DNA of 21,354 nucleotides, taken from a virus. The notes beneath the pieces are model-generated. The model worked only from the letters and a program-made list of their open reading frames with translations, searched no databases and was not told the DNA's origin. Both the position numbers and the translations under genes were made by a program. Below are positions 8,801 to 15,892 of this stretch, one piece after another (positions within the stretch are counted from its first letter, which is position 1; every line of letters starts with the position of its first letter). Where the stretch lies: IMG/VR virus record IMGVR_UViG_3300034010_000796, positions 1 through 21,354 of that record; one strand, 5' to 3'.

Positions 8801-10701
8801 GCCAGGTCGTTGCGGGGCGAACTTGCCGCCTCGTGCGCGGCAACGTCGACGGGCGTCGAACCCTCTGAGGGCTGGCCGGGCGCTGCGCGTGGAGCGGCTG
8901 CAAGCGCGTCGGCGGTAGCCCGCGGCCGCAGCGCGTAGCCCCGAAGGTCGCCCTGATCGTAGGGCACCACCTCAACGTCCTCTCGCAGTGCGCGGGCAGC
9001 CTGCAAGGCGCGGCCTCGGTCGGACCACGGGCCGCCGTTCTGCTTGAGCACCGTTCCATCGGTCAGCCGCGTCACCGGAAACGCACCGGGCGTCGCCTGG
9101 GTCGGCATGGCGCTAACCGTCGAAGGCGCCTCCAGCGGCACGCGCGCCAGCAGGTCCGCATCGCTGGCGGCCGGAATGACAGGGCGGGCCTGCGCCTTCG
9201 CCGACTGCCGGCGCTGCAGCTCGGCCTGCGCGGCCAGTCGCACGGCCTCGCTGCCCGCCGACCGCGCGCGCTGCTCAAGCCATGCGTCGTCGCGGCTCTC
9301 CAGTCGCATGAGGGCCACTGACTTGTCCATGGCGCGCGCGCGGCGCGCGAGCTCGGCAGCGGCCACAACGGCATCGGCGCCAACATTGCGCCGCGCCAGC
9401 GCGCCAGCAGCCGCGTCGAGAACCGCCTCGGGCGTGTCGGCCTGTTGTAGCGCCTGATCCTCTCGCTGGCGCATGACGCGCTCGGCGGTCACTGCCTCCT
9501 GCACCCGCCGAGGCAGGGAGACGCCGGCCACGCCGCCGGCCAGGGCGCCAATGCTCGCCTCGACCGCTGCCTGCGCGAAGGCTTGGCCCGGTTCAAACGC
9601 GTTGCGGGCCGTCTGCTCGCCGACCGACTGCCCGATCGACTCGATGAACTCCTGCCCGCCCTCCCGACCGATCGTGGCGGGAAGCGACGAGCGCGCACCG
9701 CGCGCCAGCGCGCCCTCGGCGCCGCCGCCCGTCAGGCGGCCACCCAGCGCAGTGAAGACGCCCGCCGTGGCAGCCGCGCCGTAGTCGCCGGTCTCGGCGT
9801 AGGTCTGGCCGGCGTTCATGGCGACGTTCGCCGCGTTGGCGCCTGCAGTGGCAGCACCGCCGCGGATGGCGTGCAACTCGGCCGCCGGCAGCGCACGCAC
9901 GGCGCGCGGCAGCGTGGCCAAGCGCGCCGCTAACACTCCACCGCCCACGACCGGCACCATCGTGCCGAGCGCCGGCAGAGCCAGGTCCACCGCGAATCCC
10001 GGGTTGGCCAGCAGGAACTGCGCGGCACCGCCGGCGTCGCCGGCCTCGATCATCTGCGCCAGTTGCGTCGCGCGGCCGCGGTAGACGTTGGACTGGTCGG
10101 CGGCGATGTCGCGATCGACCGCACGCAGGAACCGGCCCGCATCGGCACCCACGCCGCCCCCAGTGAGCAGTTGCGCCACGTCGGTCACCAAAGCAGCCGT
10201 CTGCGGGATGGCACGGGCAGCCGATCCGCCGGTGTCCAGCAGGCCGCGGGCAACGCTCTCGGCGTTGGCGGCAACACCCGGCAAGCCGGCCACATTGGCG
10301 GCCTGTCTCACGCGTGCCGCCGCGGTGTCGATTGCACTGCTGCCGGTGATCTCGCCGGACGGCATGGTGCGCCGGATCTCGGCGGCCTCGCCGTCCAGCG
10401 CAAGCCGCTCGCCGCTGGCCTGCCTGAAGCCGACTTCCTGCACGCGGCGCTGCCGGCGCTGGTCGTCGGTCAGCCCGTCGAACATCACCCCGGCGCCGGC
10501 GGGGCGCGGCGTGGCGGGAGCGCGGGGCGCATCACGCCCGCTGCCGGTGTACGTGAACGCGGGGCGGGAAGCGGCCGCATCGGCGCGCGCCGCCGACTGC
10601 GACTCGAACCGCGTCATCTCGGCGCGATCCCGCGAGCCGTCCTCCGGCTCGATCAGGTCGCCGAACAGGTCGGCCGGCAGCAGGTCGTCGAACAGGGCCA
10701 T
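2863..10701 (-). CDS. Giant phage polyvalent protein (InPase-like, RadC/JAB, BECR-type nuclease, LPD38-like regions)
   Basis: 2612 aa, unbroken. Proteins of this class are thought to be packed in the virion and delivered with phage or plasmid DNA to act early in the new host. Visible regions: Gly/Ala-rich hydrophobic segments at about 235-265 and 370-397; a short domain ending GYALRPR (about 546-590); an InPase-like domain (about 645-775; GLDLSIENPEGSV, ENVDAYIKPG, DGRGPLRRGAV); a second copy of the short domain (about 832-873, ends GWAVRPP); a helical region with AGGISTRYFRELTGE (about 892-1005); a disordered Asp/Arg/Gly linker; a RadC-type JAB domain (about 1210-1345) with metal motif HNHPSGDPTPSRPD (H1297, H1299, D1310); a BECR-like nuclease region (about 1535-1630; HGLRKIGERRG at H1557, WLLTGWE at 1615); a helical region with YAKHAPERNAYVG; and an LPD38-like C-terminus from NPAFVVVNSIRD (N2025) with a hydrophobic segment near 2231-2252. 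ATG at 10701 overlaps the upstream TGA (TGATG); a GTG one codon earlier is less likely. Confidence 0.93.
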   Translation of the reverse strand: MALFDDLLPADLFGDLIEPEDGSRDRAEMTRFESQSAARADAAASRPAFTYTGSGRDAPRAPATPRPAGAGVMFDGLTDDQRRQRRVQEVGFRQASGERLALDGEAAEIRRTMPSGEITGSSAIDTAAARVRQAANVAGLPGVAANAESVARGLLDTGGSAARAIPQTAALVTDVAQLLTGGGVGADAGRFLRAVDRDIAADQSNVYRGRATQLAQMIEAGDAGGAAQFLLANPGFAVDLALPALGTMVPVVGGGVLAARLATLPRAVRALPAAELHAIRGGAATAGANAANVAMNAGQTYAETGDYGAAATAGVFTALGGRLTGGGAEGALARGARSSLPATIGREGGQEFIESIGQSVGEQTARNAFEPGQAFAQAAVEASIGALAGGVAGVSLPRRVQEAVTAERVMRQREDQALQQADTPEAVLDAAAGALARRNVGADAVVAAAELARRARAMDKSVALMRLESRDDAWLEQRARSAGSEAVRLAAQAELQRRQSAKAQARPVIPAASDADLLARVPLEAPSTVSAMPTQATPGAFPVTRLTDGTVLKQNGGPWSDRGRALQAARALREDVEVVPYDQGDLRGYALRPRATADALAAAPRAAPGQPSEGSTPVDVAAHEAASSPRNDLAPPTAAQALAGNHAKGHARIGGLDLSIENPEGSVREDKRNHPPRWRVTMAAHYGDIKGARDNTGENVDAYIKPGTRPDYSGAVYVVDQIDDRTGRFDEPKVLIGYSTQREAEAAYDAHHSDGRGPLRRGAVTAMAWPDFRQWVTSDGPTRALAYRPARETEARAAAGASNLSGTTPAVAPPPAASPAPQAQPEPPSSDLILARGGEPFASRARAQLAADRLGRGHRPVRADIDGRRGWAVRPPPPREVRSRIRQPGANVKNPVLRAIARAGGISTRYFRELTGERYSPQMSMRLGLVEVFRREGRGIDQIADEVLVGRFLSEAQINSEDDPGGVRAAIDLIAEAIQRRNDPQYRPPTAFGNEDAEFERLRDRALSMRDAGQADTEADVLAADTLDAEALAEREAIMAEADALADQLTDNDVRAFLDPGDPLSAEHLRALGFDDAEISDLEADADPGAEAGRRPQAFRDAERETGQGGRRTGAPQEARPDLGRAEEPSDGYSPGGVAAPADDRSRTARRVGDLERRQADSNRAADQPAADPGAAGPLRTARTFRPFGSGRADRPRLIAKAIADEFEQAGVLALVGREARSADDLATLAQVYRDSRYETLRAFYVKGDQIVHATAISSRLPGYVSTFPVGVSNEEGVQQIKDTMLKVGADGLWLLHNHPSGDPTPSRPDQMMTMELASRIKGLRGHVVIDSNRYGVMTPRSDPHGVIPPDTRVETKFFRDDTLLAPALPSDLLGKVIESPSSLASVGRSLQREGWVSIIGTSARGGVRALAEIPLSLWTKPVKLRGWLRRFARGTGSVSVYAWTDSIANLRSAGHAEIESLIRNGYLRDAGWRDGGSATGSMGVRTEARALGYDLTENTARMVAAEDVDERLSRLLDAARQIAAGADEAVAPGVRPDLESLGGGADVTLLWGDDRHGLRKIGERRGADVVAAVLRAVATGRVESYTASTRTVRLADGPTRAVLRLERHGQRETWLLTGWEEGRPDVAAEVRTRSGTTQRTPTFSRDALGASLEGIVAPGAWRAEETGDPYTPNPLNRWDVPDESRFEATRRYLQDAMLRVRAVQEAISEQGGTVGVAQDAYRAEERMHGRIQHQIERFANDLMRPLIEKLARRDLTPEDLALFAYAKHAPERNAYVGRLNPELRGNGSGMSDAEARDVLDDFLRAGKFEALEDAHADLMAITRATRRKLLDAGLISAAHYERLERMFSSYVPLRGFEKIEIDASGQPVIRPAGGIDVRGDDVKHLEGRTSRAATILENVILDHERAIVRAERNAVAKVFLDLVTTNPDPSLWEVQPLRRDRADDPQLRFFDLAQAVRLADVDKGDDTIGLKVGGESVYIRIRDPLLLRALRRAYVDETGDLQRLIADSVGWYSNWLRNTLTRWNPAFVVVNSIRDAQTGAISTLDALGWGATAAYARHYAGAMAAAWRNERGKANPERREWDRWFEEFKATGGITGGFFMRDASDVFNELRAEILDAGGQLEARGRGAARVADAVYLKVRGAPAAKLAAATLRAVEMMGGASENAARVAAFRTAREMGKSAAEAASIAKNLTVNFNRRGEWGLAMNSLYLFFNAAVQGSHRTLVALKNPRVQVAMAGLVGLSMALALGNAEWGGDDEAGESNWDKVPDFVKERNLVIMLPPSWDVPGVSDKAGQSKYLKVPLPYGFNVFAVLGNALADTLRNLRDPRRGITPAKAAINLTSAVAGSFNPMGGSFDPTDPVQLAMAGAPTIADLPIQLATERNSWGRPSVPQRSAWDARPDSERLFLSDAGTAQQRIAQWLNSASGGDRARPGAIDVAPGTIETLVRGATGGLGTFLADVVNTVGQLGDSTAPVNPSNVPIFKALYGQNDNRTDQARFYENRRAIEERYKQNLAAMKAGLPVDLSDPEDRAVMELGETLGLVSRFLSQLRRAEIAVIEADKPDDWKRLERERIDAQRTALMRSFNKSFNETFKPAKRRDKEQEWTSSTSSGN

Positions 10702-11207
10702 CACGCGGCGATCGAGGCGGCCTGCTGCTGCAGCGCTTGCAGCTTGGCTTCGATGTCGGCGCGCGCCTGCTCGGCTGCCGCCAGCGTCTGCCGGGCCTGG
10801 TCTTCCAGTTGGCCCGCGCGGAACTGCGCGCGATCGAGGATCTCGCTGGCGCTGCGCTCGGCACGCTGCAGAACCTCGGCCTCCGTGGCTGCGGCTCGCG
10901 CGGCGGCCTCAGCGGTGAGGCGCGCGGCATCGGCGGCCGCCTGCTCACACGCCGCTTGCGCCTGGGCCTGCTCCTCGCGCGCGGACTGCAAAGCGGCATG
11001 GGCCAGGGCAACATCGACGTGCAGTTTCTCGCGCTGCGCGGCCAGCTGCTCAAGCTCTCGACGCACCTCGTCGCGCGTGTTGGTCATGCTGGCGGCGTCC
11101 TTGCACCACAGGGCTGCGGCATCAAGCCCGCGCAGCAGCTTGGCCAGGCGCTGCAGTGACTCGGCCGCGTTCACCAGATCGGCCGTCGAGATTTCGGCGT
11201 GTTCCAC
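10701..11207 (-). CDS. Coiled-coil protein upstream of the giant gene
   Basis: 168 aa, extremely Ala/Glu/Gln-rich. From about residue 45 to the end it is a continuous predicted coiled coil (for example EVRRELEQLAAQREKLHVDV). The N-terminal 40 residues look like a small separate helical segment. GTG at 11207 is preceded by AGGAGGA at 5 bases, an excellent ribosome binding site that overlaps the TAG of the upstream gene. Its TGA overlaps the ATG of the giant gene by one base. Family not recognised; it may be a scaffold, chaperone or ejection partner of the giant protein. Confidence 0.8.
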   Translation of the reverse strand: MEHAEISTADLVNAAESLQRLAKLLRGLDAAALWCKDAASMTNTRDEVRRELEQLAAQREKLHVDVALAHAALQSAREEQAQAQAACEQAAADAARLTAEAAARAAATEAEVLQRAERSASEILDRAQFRAGQLEDQARQTLAAAEQARADIEAKLQALQQQAASIAA

Positions 11208-11215
11208 GTTTCCTC

Positions 11216-11584
11216 CTATCGATTGCGTCGTGAGCGCCGCGCCAGGATGGACACGGCGACGGATGACCCGGCACCACCGGACAGCAGGGGTCGGGTCCAG
11301 ACGGGTAGTTCGGCGATCACCTTGCCGTCCGGCCCACTGAACGACAGGTCGGCCCCGCTGGGGTTATCGAGCGCGAACCACACCACAGGCGCGGCCGGCT
11401 GGTTACTGCCCTGCACGGCGACCGTTGCACCGCCGAAGGTGCCCGACACCTGCACCGCGCGGTCCGCGTAGTCCACATGCTCCGGCCCAATGGGCGCGCC
11501 GTCGTTGTCCACGTTCGTGAGCGTCCACGAGAACAGCACCGCGTCGTTGCCGATCTGGCGGATGGTCGGGTTGACGGTGGGCAT
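11216..11584 (-). CDS. Small beta-rich protein, possible virion decoration protein
   Basis: 122 aa, rich in beta-type residues (VLFSWTLTNVDNDGAPIG, VQVSGTFGGATVAVQGSN), with a basic tail RRSRRNR. The SGTFGGATVAVQGSN pattern is common in small phage proteins of the Ig-like or decoration kind, but I cannot name a family. ATG at 11584 overlaps the upstream stop (TGATG). It ends 8 bases before the next gene's start. Confidence 0.72.
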   Translation of the reverse strand: MPTVNPTIRQIGNDAVLFSWTLTNVDNDGAPIGPEHVDYADRAVQVSGTFGGATVAVQGSNQPAAPVVWFALDNPSGADLSFSGPDGKVIAELPVWTRPLLSGGAGSSVAVSILARRSRRNR

Positions 11585-11808
11585 CAAGTCCTCCGGCGCA
11601 TCAAGTCGTCAAAGGCGAGCTGCATGGCCGCGTCTTCCGCTCCGACTGGCTGACGCTTCACCGGGATGACAGGGGAGGCCAACCGGGCCCGCACAGCGCC
11701 GGCCGAGCCGCTGCGGATCAGCACCTGCGCCATCTCGCGGATGGGATCGGCAGGTGTGTGGCCCGCCACCGAGGCAAAGCCCGCCTCCAGCTCGCGGTCC
11801 TCGTTCAC
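11584..11808 (-). CDS. Small hypothetical protein in the late module
   Basis: 74 aa; family not recognised. Polar, helical by composition, with no signal peptide or membrane segment. GTG at 11808 overlaps the stop of the upstream 371-aa gene (GTGA) and its own TGA overlaps the next ATG, which strongly supports it as a real gene within a translationally coupled chain. Confidence 0.68.
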   Translation of the reverse strand: MNEDRELEAGFASVAGHTPADPIREMAQVLIRSGSAGAVRARLASPVIPVKRQPVGAEDAAMQLAFDDLMRRRT

Positions 11809-12920
11809 AGCGCCCCCGGGTCGATGCCAAAGCCACGCAGGCGCTGGATCACGGCATCGCGGCTCGCGCCGCGGGCAATGGCTTGCCGCGCCTGCTGGAG
11901 GGCCTGATCCCGCGTGACGCCAGCCGGCAGCGCGGGGCGTGGCGCAGGGCCGCCGCGAACACTGCGAAAGCCCTCCTCCATGCCATCGACCTCAACAATG
12001 GCATCGCGCCGGCGCTGGGCATCGGCCAGGGCCTTGCGCGCCTGCTGGACGGCAGGACGCGATTGCAGCCACTCGTCGCGGCGGTCGGCGTCCCAGCCGA
12101 TGGCGCTCGGGTTGTCACGCAGCGCGCGGGAAGCGGCGTTGAGCTCGGCCTCAAGCTGCTGCTGCGCATTCCGCACGGTTCCGTCCGCCGCACGCAGTTG
12201 CGCGGACTGGCGCTCACCGGCAGCGGTGCGGTTGGTCTGCGCGTTGTCGCGGGCGATCTTGGACTTGCCGCCCGCAGTGGTGCCGGTGGGCTGCTCGAAG
12301 GGGTCGTAAACCTCGCCGCCCTCGACCTTGCGCATGTCCTTGCCGCCGGCTGCCGCAATGCGCTTGGCGCGTTGCTCGGGCGTCAGCGATGGGTCGCGCG
12401 TGGCGCGCACGGCCTCAAATCCCTGCGCGAAGTCGTCCAGGTCCTTGGCGTCCATCGACCCCGACAGCACCGCCGCGCGCGCGGCAGCCGAGTGCGGTCG
12501 CCCGCGCATCGTCGCCTGCGTCTCGCCTCGCATGCCGCCGGCCTGCTCGAGTTGCTGGCGGTCGGCCGGATCCAGGTACTCCATGCCCGTCGTGTCGGCG
12601 GTGGACTTGATTTCGGTCTGTGGGCCAGTACGGTTGAACTCCCGCCCCGCCTGAAACTCCGGCACGGTCAGGTCCGCGCGGGCTGCCAGTTGCTCGTCAT
12701 CGAGCGAGGCGCGGGCGCCGCCGGCACCACCACCAGCACGCGCAGCGCGAGACTCAATGCCCATTTCCTGAAGCGACGCTCGCAGCTCGGCGCTGTCGCG
12801 CTCGCGCTGATCGCGCAGCGCCTCGGCGGCCTGACGCAGGCGCCCCTGCTGTTGCAACTGCGACCAGGCGAGAACATCGTCGCCGATGCTTTGGATTGCC
12901 CTTCCGAGGTTTCGGCCCAT
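11805..12920 (-). CDS. Late-module hypothetical protein, possible phage virion or ejection protein
   Basis: 371 aa. The N-terminal third is helical (MGRNLGRAIQSIGDDVLAWS; Gln/Glu/Arg-rich), the centre is polar and Ala/Arg-rich, and the last 35 residues (DQALQQARQAIARGASRDAV, then RLRGFGIDPG) follow a pattern often found at the C-terminus of phage virion-associated proteins in podovirus-like late clusters. ATG at 12920 has an AGGAG site overlapping the TAG of the preceding gene. No enzyme motif is seen. The function is inferred only from position and composition. Confidence 0.8.
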   Translation of the reverse strand: MGRNLGRAIQSIGDDVLAWSQLQQQGRLRQAAEALRDQRERDSAELRASLQEMGIESRAARAGGGAGGARASLDDEQLAARADLTVPEFQAGREFNRTGPQTEIKSTADTTGMEYLDPADRQQLEQAGGMRGETQATMRGRPHSAAARAAVLSGSMDAKDLDDFAQGFEAVRATRDPSLTPEQRAKRIAAAGGKDMRKVEGGEVYDPFEQPTGTTAGGKSKIARDNAQTNRTAAGERQSAQLRAADGTVRNAQQQLEAELNAASRALRDNPSAIGWDADRRDEWLQSRPAVQQARKALADAQRRRDAIVEVDGMEEGFRSVRGGPAPRPALPAGVTRDQALQQARQAIARGASRDAVIQRLRGFGIDPGAL

Positions 12921-12928
12921 TTCAACTC

Positions 12929-13603
12929 CTAGTGCAGTTCTTCAGCGCGGCGGGTGAGCCGGCGCAGTTCATTGGCGGCGGCGCGGCGCGCCTGACCAAG
13001 CTCGGCCGTAGACAAGCTCGGCAGAACAGCGCCGGCCACGCCGTCCATCCAGTGCGCCACCTCCACCGCGGAGGCGTACAGCGCGGTCATCGGCAGGGCG
13101 ACGCGTTGAGCGTCGGCGGCAGCCGCGACGATCCGCGCAGCGAACTCGCCGACGCGGCGGCCGGCGTCTTCACCTGCCAAGACGGCCAGCAGCCGGTCAT
13201 CCGCAAGCGCCTCAAGACCGCGCACGGCGTCAAGAGCGACCTGCTCGAGCAGGAGCGCATGAGTCGGCTGCCTGTCGAGCAGGTAGGCGCGCACCACGTC
13301 GCGCTCGGCGTGCCGCATGCACTGCGCAAGCTCGTGGTCGGGCAATTCGGGGTGCTCTTCATCCCTGCAGAGCCACACCCAGGCGGCGACCAACATCACC
13401 GCGCCTGCGGACAGTTCGCGGACGGAGCTCTCGCCGCCGACGCGACGCACTGCGGCGGCGGCCCGCTCACCGAACACTCGCGCGCGGTCTTGCCGTCGGT
13501 ACCAGTCGCACAACTCATCCGGTGTCGGCCCCGCGCCGAGTGCAGCCAGCGCGATCCGAGCAGAGCGACCGGGCAAAGCCGCAATCCGATCAAGAGGTGT
13601 CAT
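12929..13603 (-). CDS. Hypothetical helical protein between putative small terminase and late genes
   Basis: 224 aa, family not recognised. Strongly Ala/Arg/Glu/Leu-rich and helical, with one Trp-containing hydrophobic stretch (VMLVAAWVWLC). ATG at 13603 overlaps the upstream TGA (ATGA), so I reject the longer frame that starts at 13771 inside the upstream gene. In tailed phages a large terminase or portal gene would be expected here; this protein has no Walker motifs and is too short for either. Confidence 0.75.
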   Translation of the reverse strand: MTPLDRIAALPGRSARIALAALGAGPTPDELCDWYRRQDRARVFGERAAAAVRRVGGESSVRELSAGAVMLVAAWVWLCRDEEHPELPDHELAQCMRHAERDVVRAYLLDRQPTHALLLEQVALDAVRGLEALADDRLLAVLAGEDAGRRVGEFAARIVAAAADAQRVALPMTALYASAVEVAHWMDGVAGAVLPSLSTAELGQARRAAANELRRLTRRAEELH

Positions 13604-14100
13604 GCCTCGGCCTCGTCGTCGGGCTGGGCGTCGTCCGGCAACGGCGCACCGTTCATCACGTGCGCGTACACGTCCTCGGGCCGCAAGCGCTTCAGATCCA
13701 CGCTGGCCGTGGCGATCGGCGGCGCCCCGGGCAGGCCACCCACGCGCACGTCGGACTCCGGCTTGCCCCATGCCCGATCGAGCACAGCATTGGCGGCGCT
13801 CACTCGCGCGGCGGCTGGCGCCCCCTTGTCGGTCATCACTGACTTCAGCGTCTCGACCGCGGTCTCGGTCAGCGCGCGGCAGGCTTCACGCACGTGCTCG
13901 GGAATCGCCGGCCGGCCGCCGGGATTGCCGCTCTGTCCCTTCTGGAAGGGGCGACCGCGGGGCTTCGTCTCTGTTCCGGCGCTGCTGTCAGCGGGTGGCG
14001 ACCGGCGCGCAGCGTGAGCCTGGGGCACAGGCTTCGCGTTAGCGCGAGGCTTAGCTTTGCGCTGCACGCGCGGCTTCTTCGGCGGGGTTTGCTTGTTCAC
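13600..14100 (-). CDS. DUF5681-type protein, putative small terminase subunit
   Basis: 166 aa. The N-terminal 45 residues are Lys/Arg/Pro-rich and probably disordered, followed by the diagnostic motif RGRPFQKGQSGNPGGRP, then a helical segment (EHVREACRALTETAVETLK) and an acidic tail (DDAQPDDEAEA). DUF5681 proteins are found in phages and prophages, often next to large terminases, and are commonly thought to be small-terminase-like DNA-binding proteins. GTG at 14100 has a GAGGT site 6 bases upstream. The gene is 64 bases after the primase-helicase and is coupled by a 4-base overlap to the next gene. No large terminase follows. Confidence 0.78.
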   Translation of the reverse strand: MNKQTPPKKPRVQRKAKPRANAKPVPQAHAARRSPPADSSAGTETKPRGRPFQKGQSGNPGGRPAIPEHVREACRALTETAVETLKSVMTDKGAPAAARVSAANAVLDRAWGKPESDVRVGGLPGAPPIATASVDLKRLRPEDVYAHVMNGAPLPDDAQPDDEAEA

Positions 14101-14164
14101 GCGTCGACCTCAGAGTTGTGACGTGTCGTTGCGCTCTGCTCGGGCGCCGATTGCTTTGGCATGG

Positions 14165-15892
14165 CTACTCGCCGTCCGACATAGCCCGGTACCGCCGGGG
14201 ATCGCTTTGCTCGCCGTAGCGGCCGCTGAGGCGGTCCCAATTCAGGCGCGCCATGCCAAGCCGCCCGACGTACTTGTGGCGGACCTTCTGCACATGAACC
14301 TCGACCTCGCTGGTGGCGACCCCGGCCTTGCGCTCGCGCCAGATCGATATGCAGCAGTCGACCTTGTTGTTCCAGTTGGCACTGCCCGAGATTTCGTAGG
14401 GGCCGACAACCGGGTACTGCCCGCTGCTCTCATCGCGCCTGAGCTTCTGCGGATGCGCCACGATCCAAACGTGCACCGCATGAGACCTGGCAAAGCGCCG
14501 GATACGCGAGAGTGAAGCGCCGATGTACTCGGTCTCGGTCATCGAGACGGGCCGCGCATGCTCGATCTCGTTCCACGGATCCAGGATCAGGCCGCGCACG
14601 CCGCGCCGTAGGACCAGCTGGCCCGCAATGGCCAGCAACGCATCCAGCGTCGGCTGCTCAGGCTCCAGCCAGGTGAAATGCTGATCGAGCCACGTTACAG
14701 CCTGATCGAGCTCGCTGGCGCTGATGCGGGCGCTCGGCCCGCGATTGAATGGCCGGCCGACGTACTTCTCCGCCAGCTTGGCGATGTGCTCGGCCGCGGA
14801 TCCCTGTTCGGGCGAGTAGACGCCCATGCGCCAGTCGTGGTCGCGGGCGAGGTTCACGGCCAGCGCATCAAGCCACTCGCTCTTGCCGCTGTTGGGTGCG
14901 CCGGTGACCACGGTCACGTCGCCCGGCCGCACGCGGTACAGCGCGTCGATGCTTGGCCATCCCGACGACACGCCTTGCGGGATCCCGTGCTCGTAAAGCC
15001 GCTGCACCTGGTCAACGTAATCACCCGCCCCATGCGCTCCGACGATCGGAAGTTCCCGCGCGTCGTTCAGGCAGGCCAGCAGGACATCGACGCCCAACTG
15101 GACAAGCACGTCGTTGGCATCCTTGCAGCCGTCGGGCCAATCGACCACCCGGCACTTTTCCGGCCCGAGACGGCGGATCAGTTCCTCGCGCAGGCGCTGG
15201 CCCGGCTCATCGCTGTCTACCGCGATGACGTGCTCGGTGACGCGCGACAGTTCCGGCGCATCGAGGAAGTCGAACTTGGATTCGTAGTTTTTCGAGTCGG
15301 GCGCGGGCGCGCCGTCTGGCACGCTGACGCAAGAGGCGATGCTGGCGGCCTCGACCGAGAGCTTGTCCATCTCGCCCTCGACCCACACCAGACGCTCGCC
15401 TACGTCGTCCAGGCCGTACAGCACCCGCTCGCAGCCGCCTTCCATGCGAAACAGCTTGTCGCCGGTCCGGTACTTGACGTTGACCACCTCGCCGCGCCGC
15501 CGATACGGGAACATGATGCAGCCGCGCTCTTCCTCGACCTGCGGGAAGTAGGCGCTGCCGTGACCGATCATGTTTCGACGCAGCACCGACTCGCCGATCC
15601 CGCGCGACGTGAACCAGGCCAGCACCTTCTCCGGCAGCCCGGTCGATTGCGCCACGTAGTCCGGCTTCCGGTGCGCTTTGGTGAACGTTGGCCGCGAGTG
15701 CTCGCCCTGCGCGAGCGAGCCCGCCCAGCCGCAGTGCCAGCAATGCCACAGCCCCTTGTCGATGTTGACGTTCAGGCAGGGATAGCGCGCCTTCCTGCGC
15801 GCCGCCGAGCAGCGCGGGCAGACGGTCTTGAGCTCGCCGCCCGACTTGCCCTTGGTGTCGATGCCGGCGTCCGCGAAAGTGCGCGCTGTCAT
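14165..15892 (-). CDS. Bifunctional primase-helicase (T7 gp4 / Twinkle-like)
   Basis: 575 aa. Expected to prime lagging-strand synthesis and unwind DNA 5' to 3' as a hexamer during element replication. A zinc-binding domain has Cys25, Cys28, Cys51 and Cys54 (CPRC and CWHC). A TOPRIM primase core follows with EGEMDK at E172 and DSDEPG at D226. A DnaB-type RecA domain has Walker A GAPNSGKS at 331-338 and Walker B LILDPWNE, then a helical region with SGSANWNNKVD. The length and domain order match the family. ATG at 15892 overlaps the initiator stop codon (ATGA). It is the last gene of the replication operon; position after an O-like initiator supports a self-contained replication module. Confidence 0.95.
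   Translation of the reverse strand: MTARTFADAGIDTKGKSGGELKTVCPRCSAARRKARYPCLNVNIDKGLWHCWHCGWAGSLAQGEHSRPTFTKAHRKPDYVAQSTGLPEKVLAWFTSRGIGESVLRRNMIGHGSAYFPQVEEERGCIMFPYRRRGEVVNVKYRTGDKLFRMEGGCERVLYGLDDVGERLVWVEGEMDKLSVEAASIASCVSVPDGAPAPDSKNYESKFDFLDAPELSRVTEHVIAVDSDEPGQRLREELIRRLGPEKCRVVDWPDGCKDANDVLVQLGVDVLLACLNDARELPIVGAHGAGDYVDQVQRLYEHGIPQGVSSGWPSIDALYRVRPGDVTVVTGAPNSGKSEWLDALAVNLARDHDWRMGVYSPEQGSAAEHIAKLAEKYVGRPFNRGPSARISASELDQAVTWLDQHFTWLEPEQPTLDALLAIAGQLVLRRGVRGLILDPWNEIEHARPVSMTETEYIGASLSRIRRFARSHAVHVWIVAHPQKLRRDESSGQYPVVGPYEISGSANWNNKVDCCISIWRERKAGVATSEVEVHVQKVRHKYVGRLGMARLNWDRLSGRYGEQSDPRRYRAMSDGE

Noticed and set aside
7498-8868. 456-aa plus-strand open frame, and similar plus-strand frames at 10063-11340, 11754-12932 and 14678-15937
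   Set aside because: Antisense shadows of well-supported minus-strand genes; no domains or ribosome sites.
13604-13771. Longer start for the 224-aa protein
   Set aside because: The added 56 residues are an Arg/Gly-rich shadow of the DUF5681 gene; the ATGA overlap start is better.
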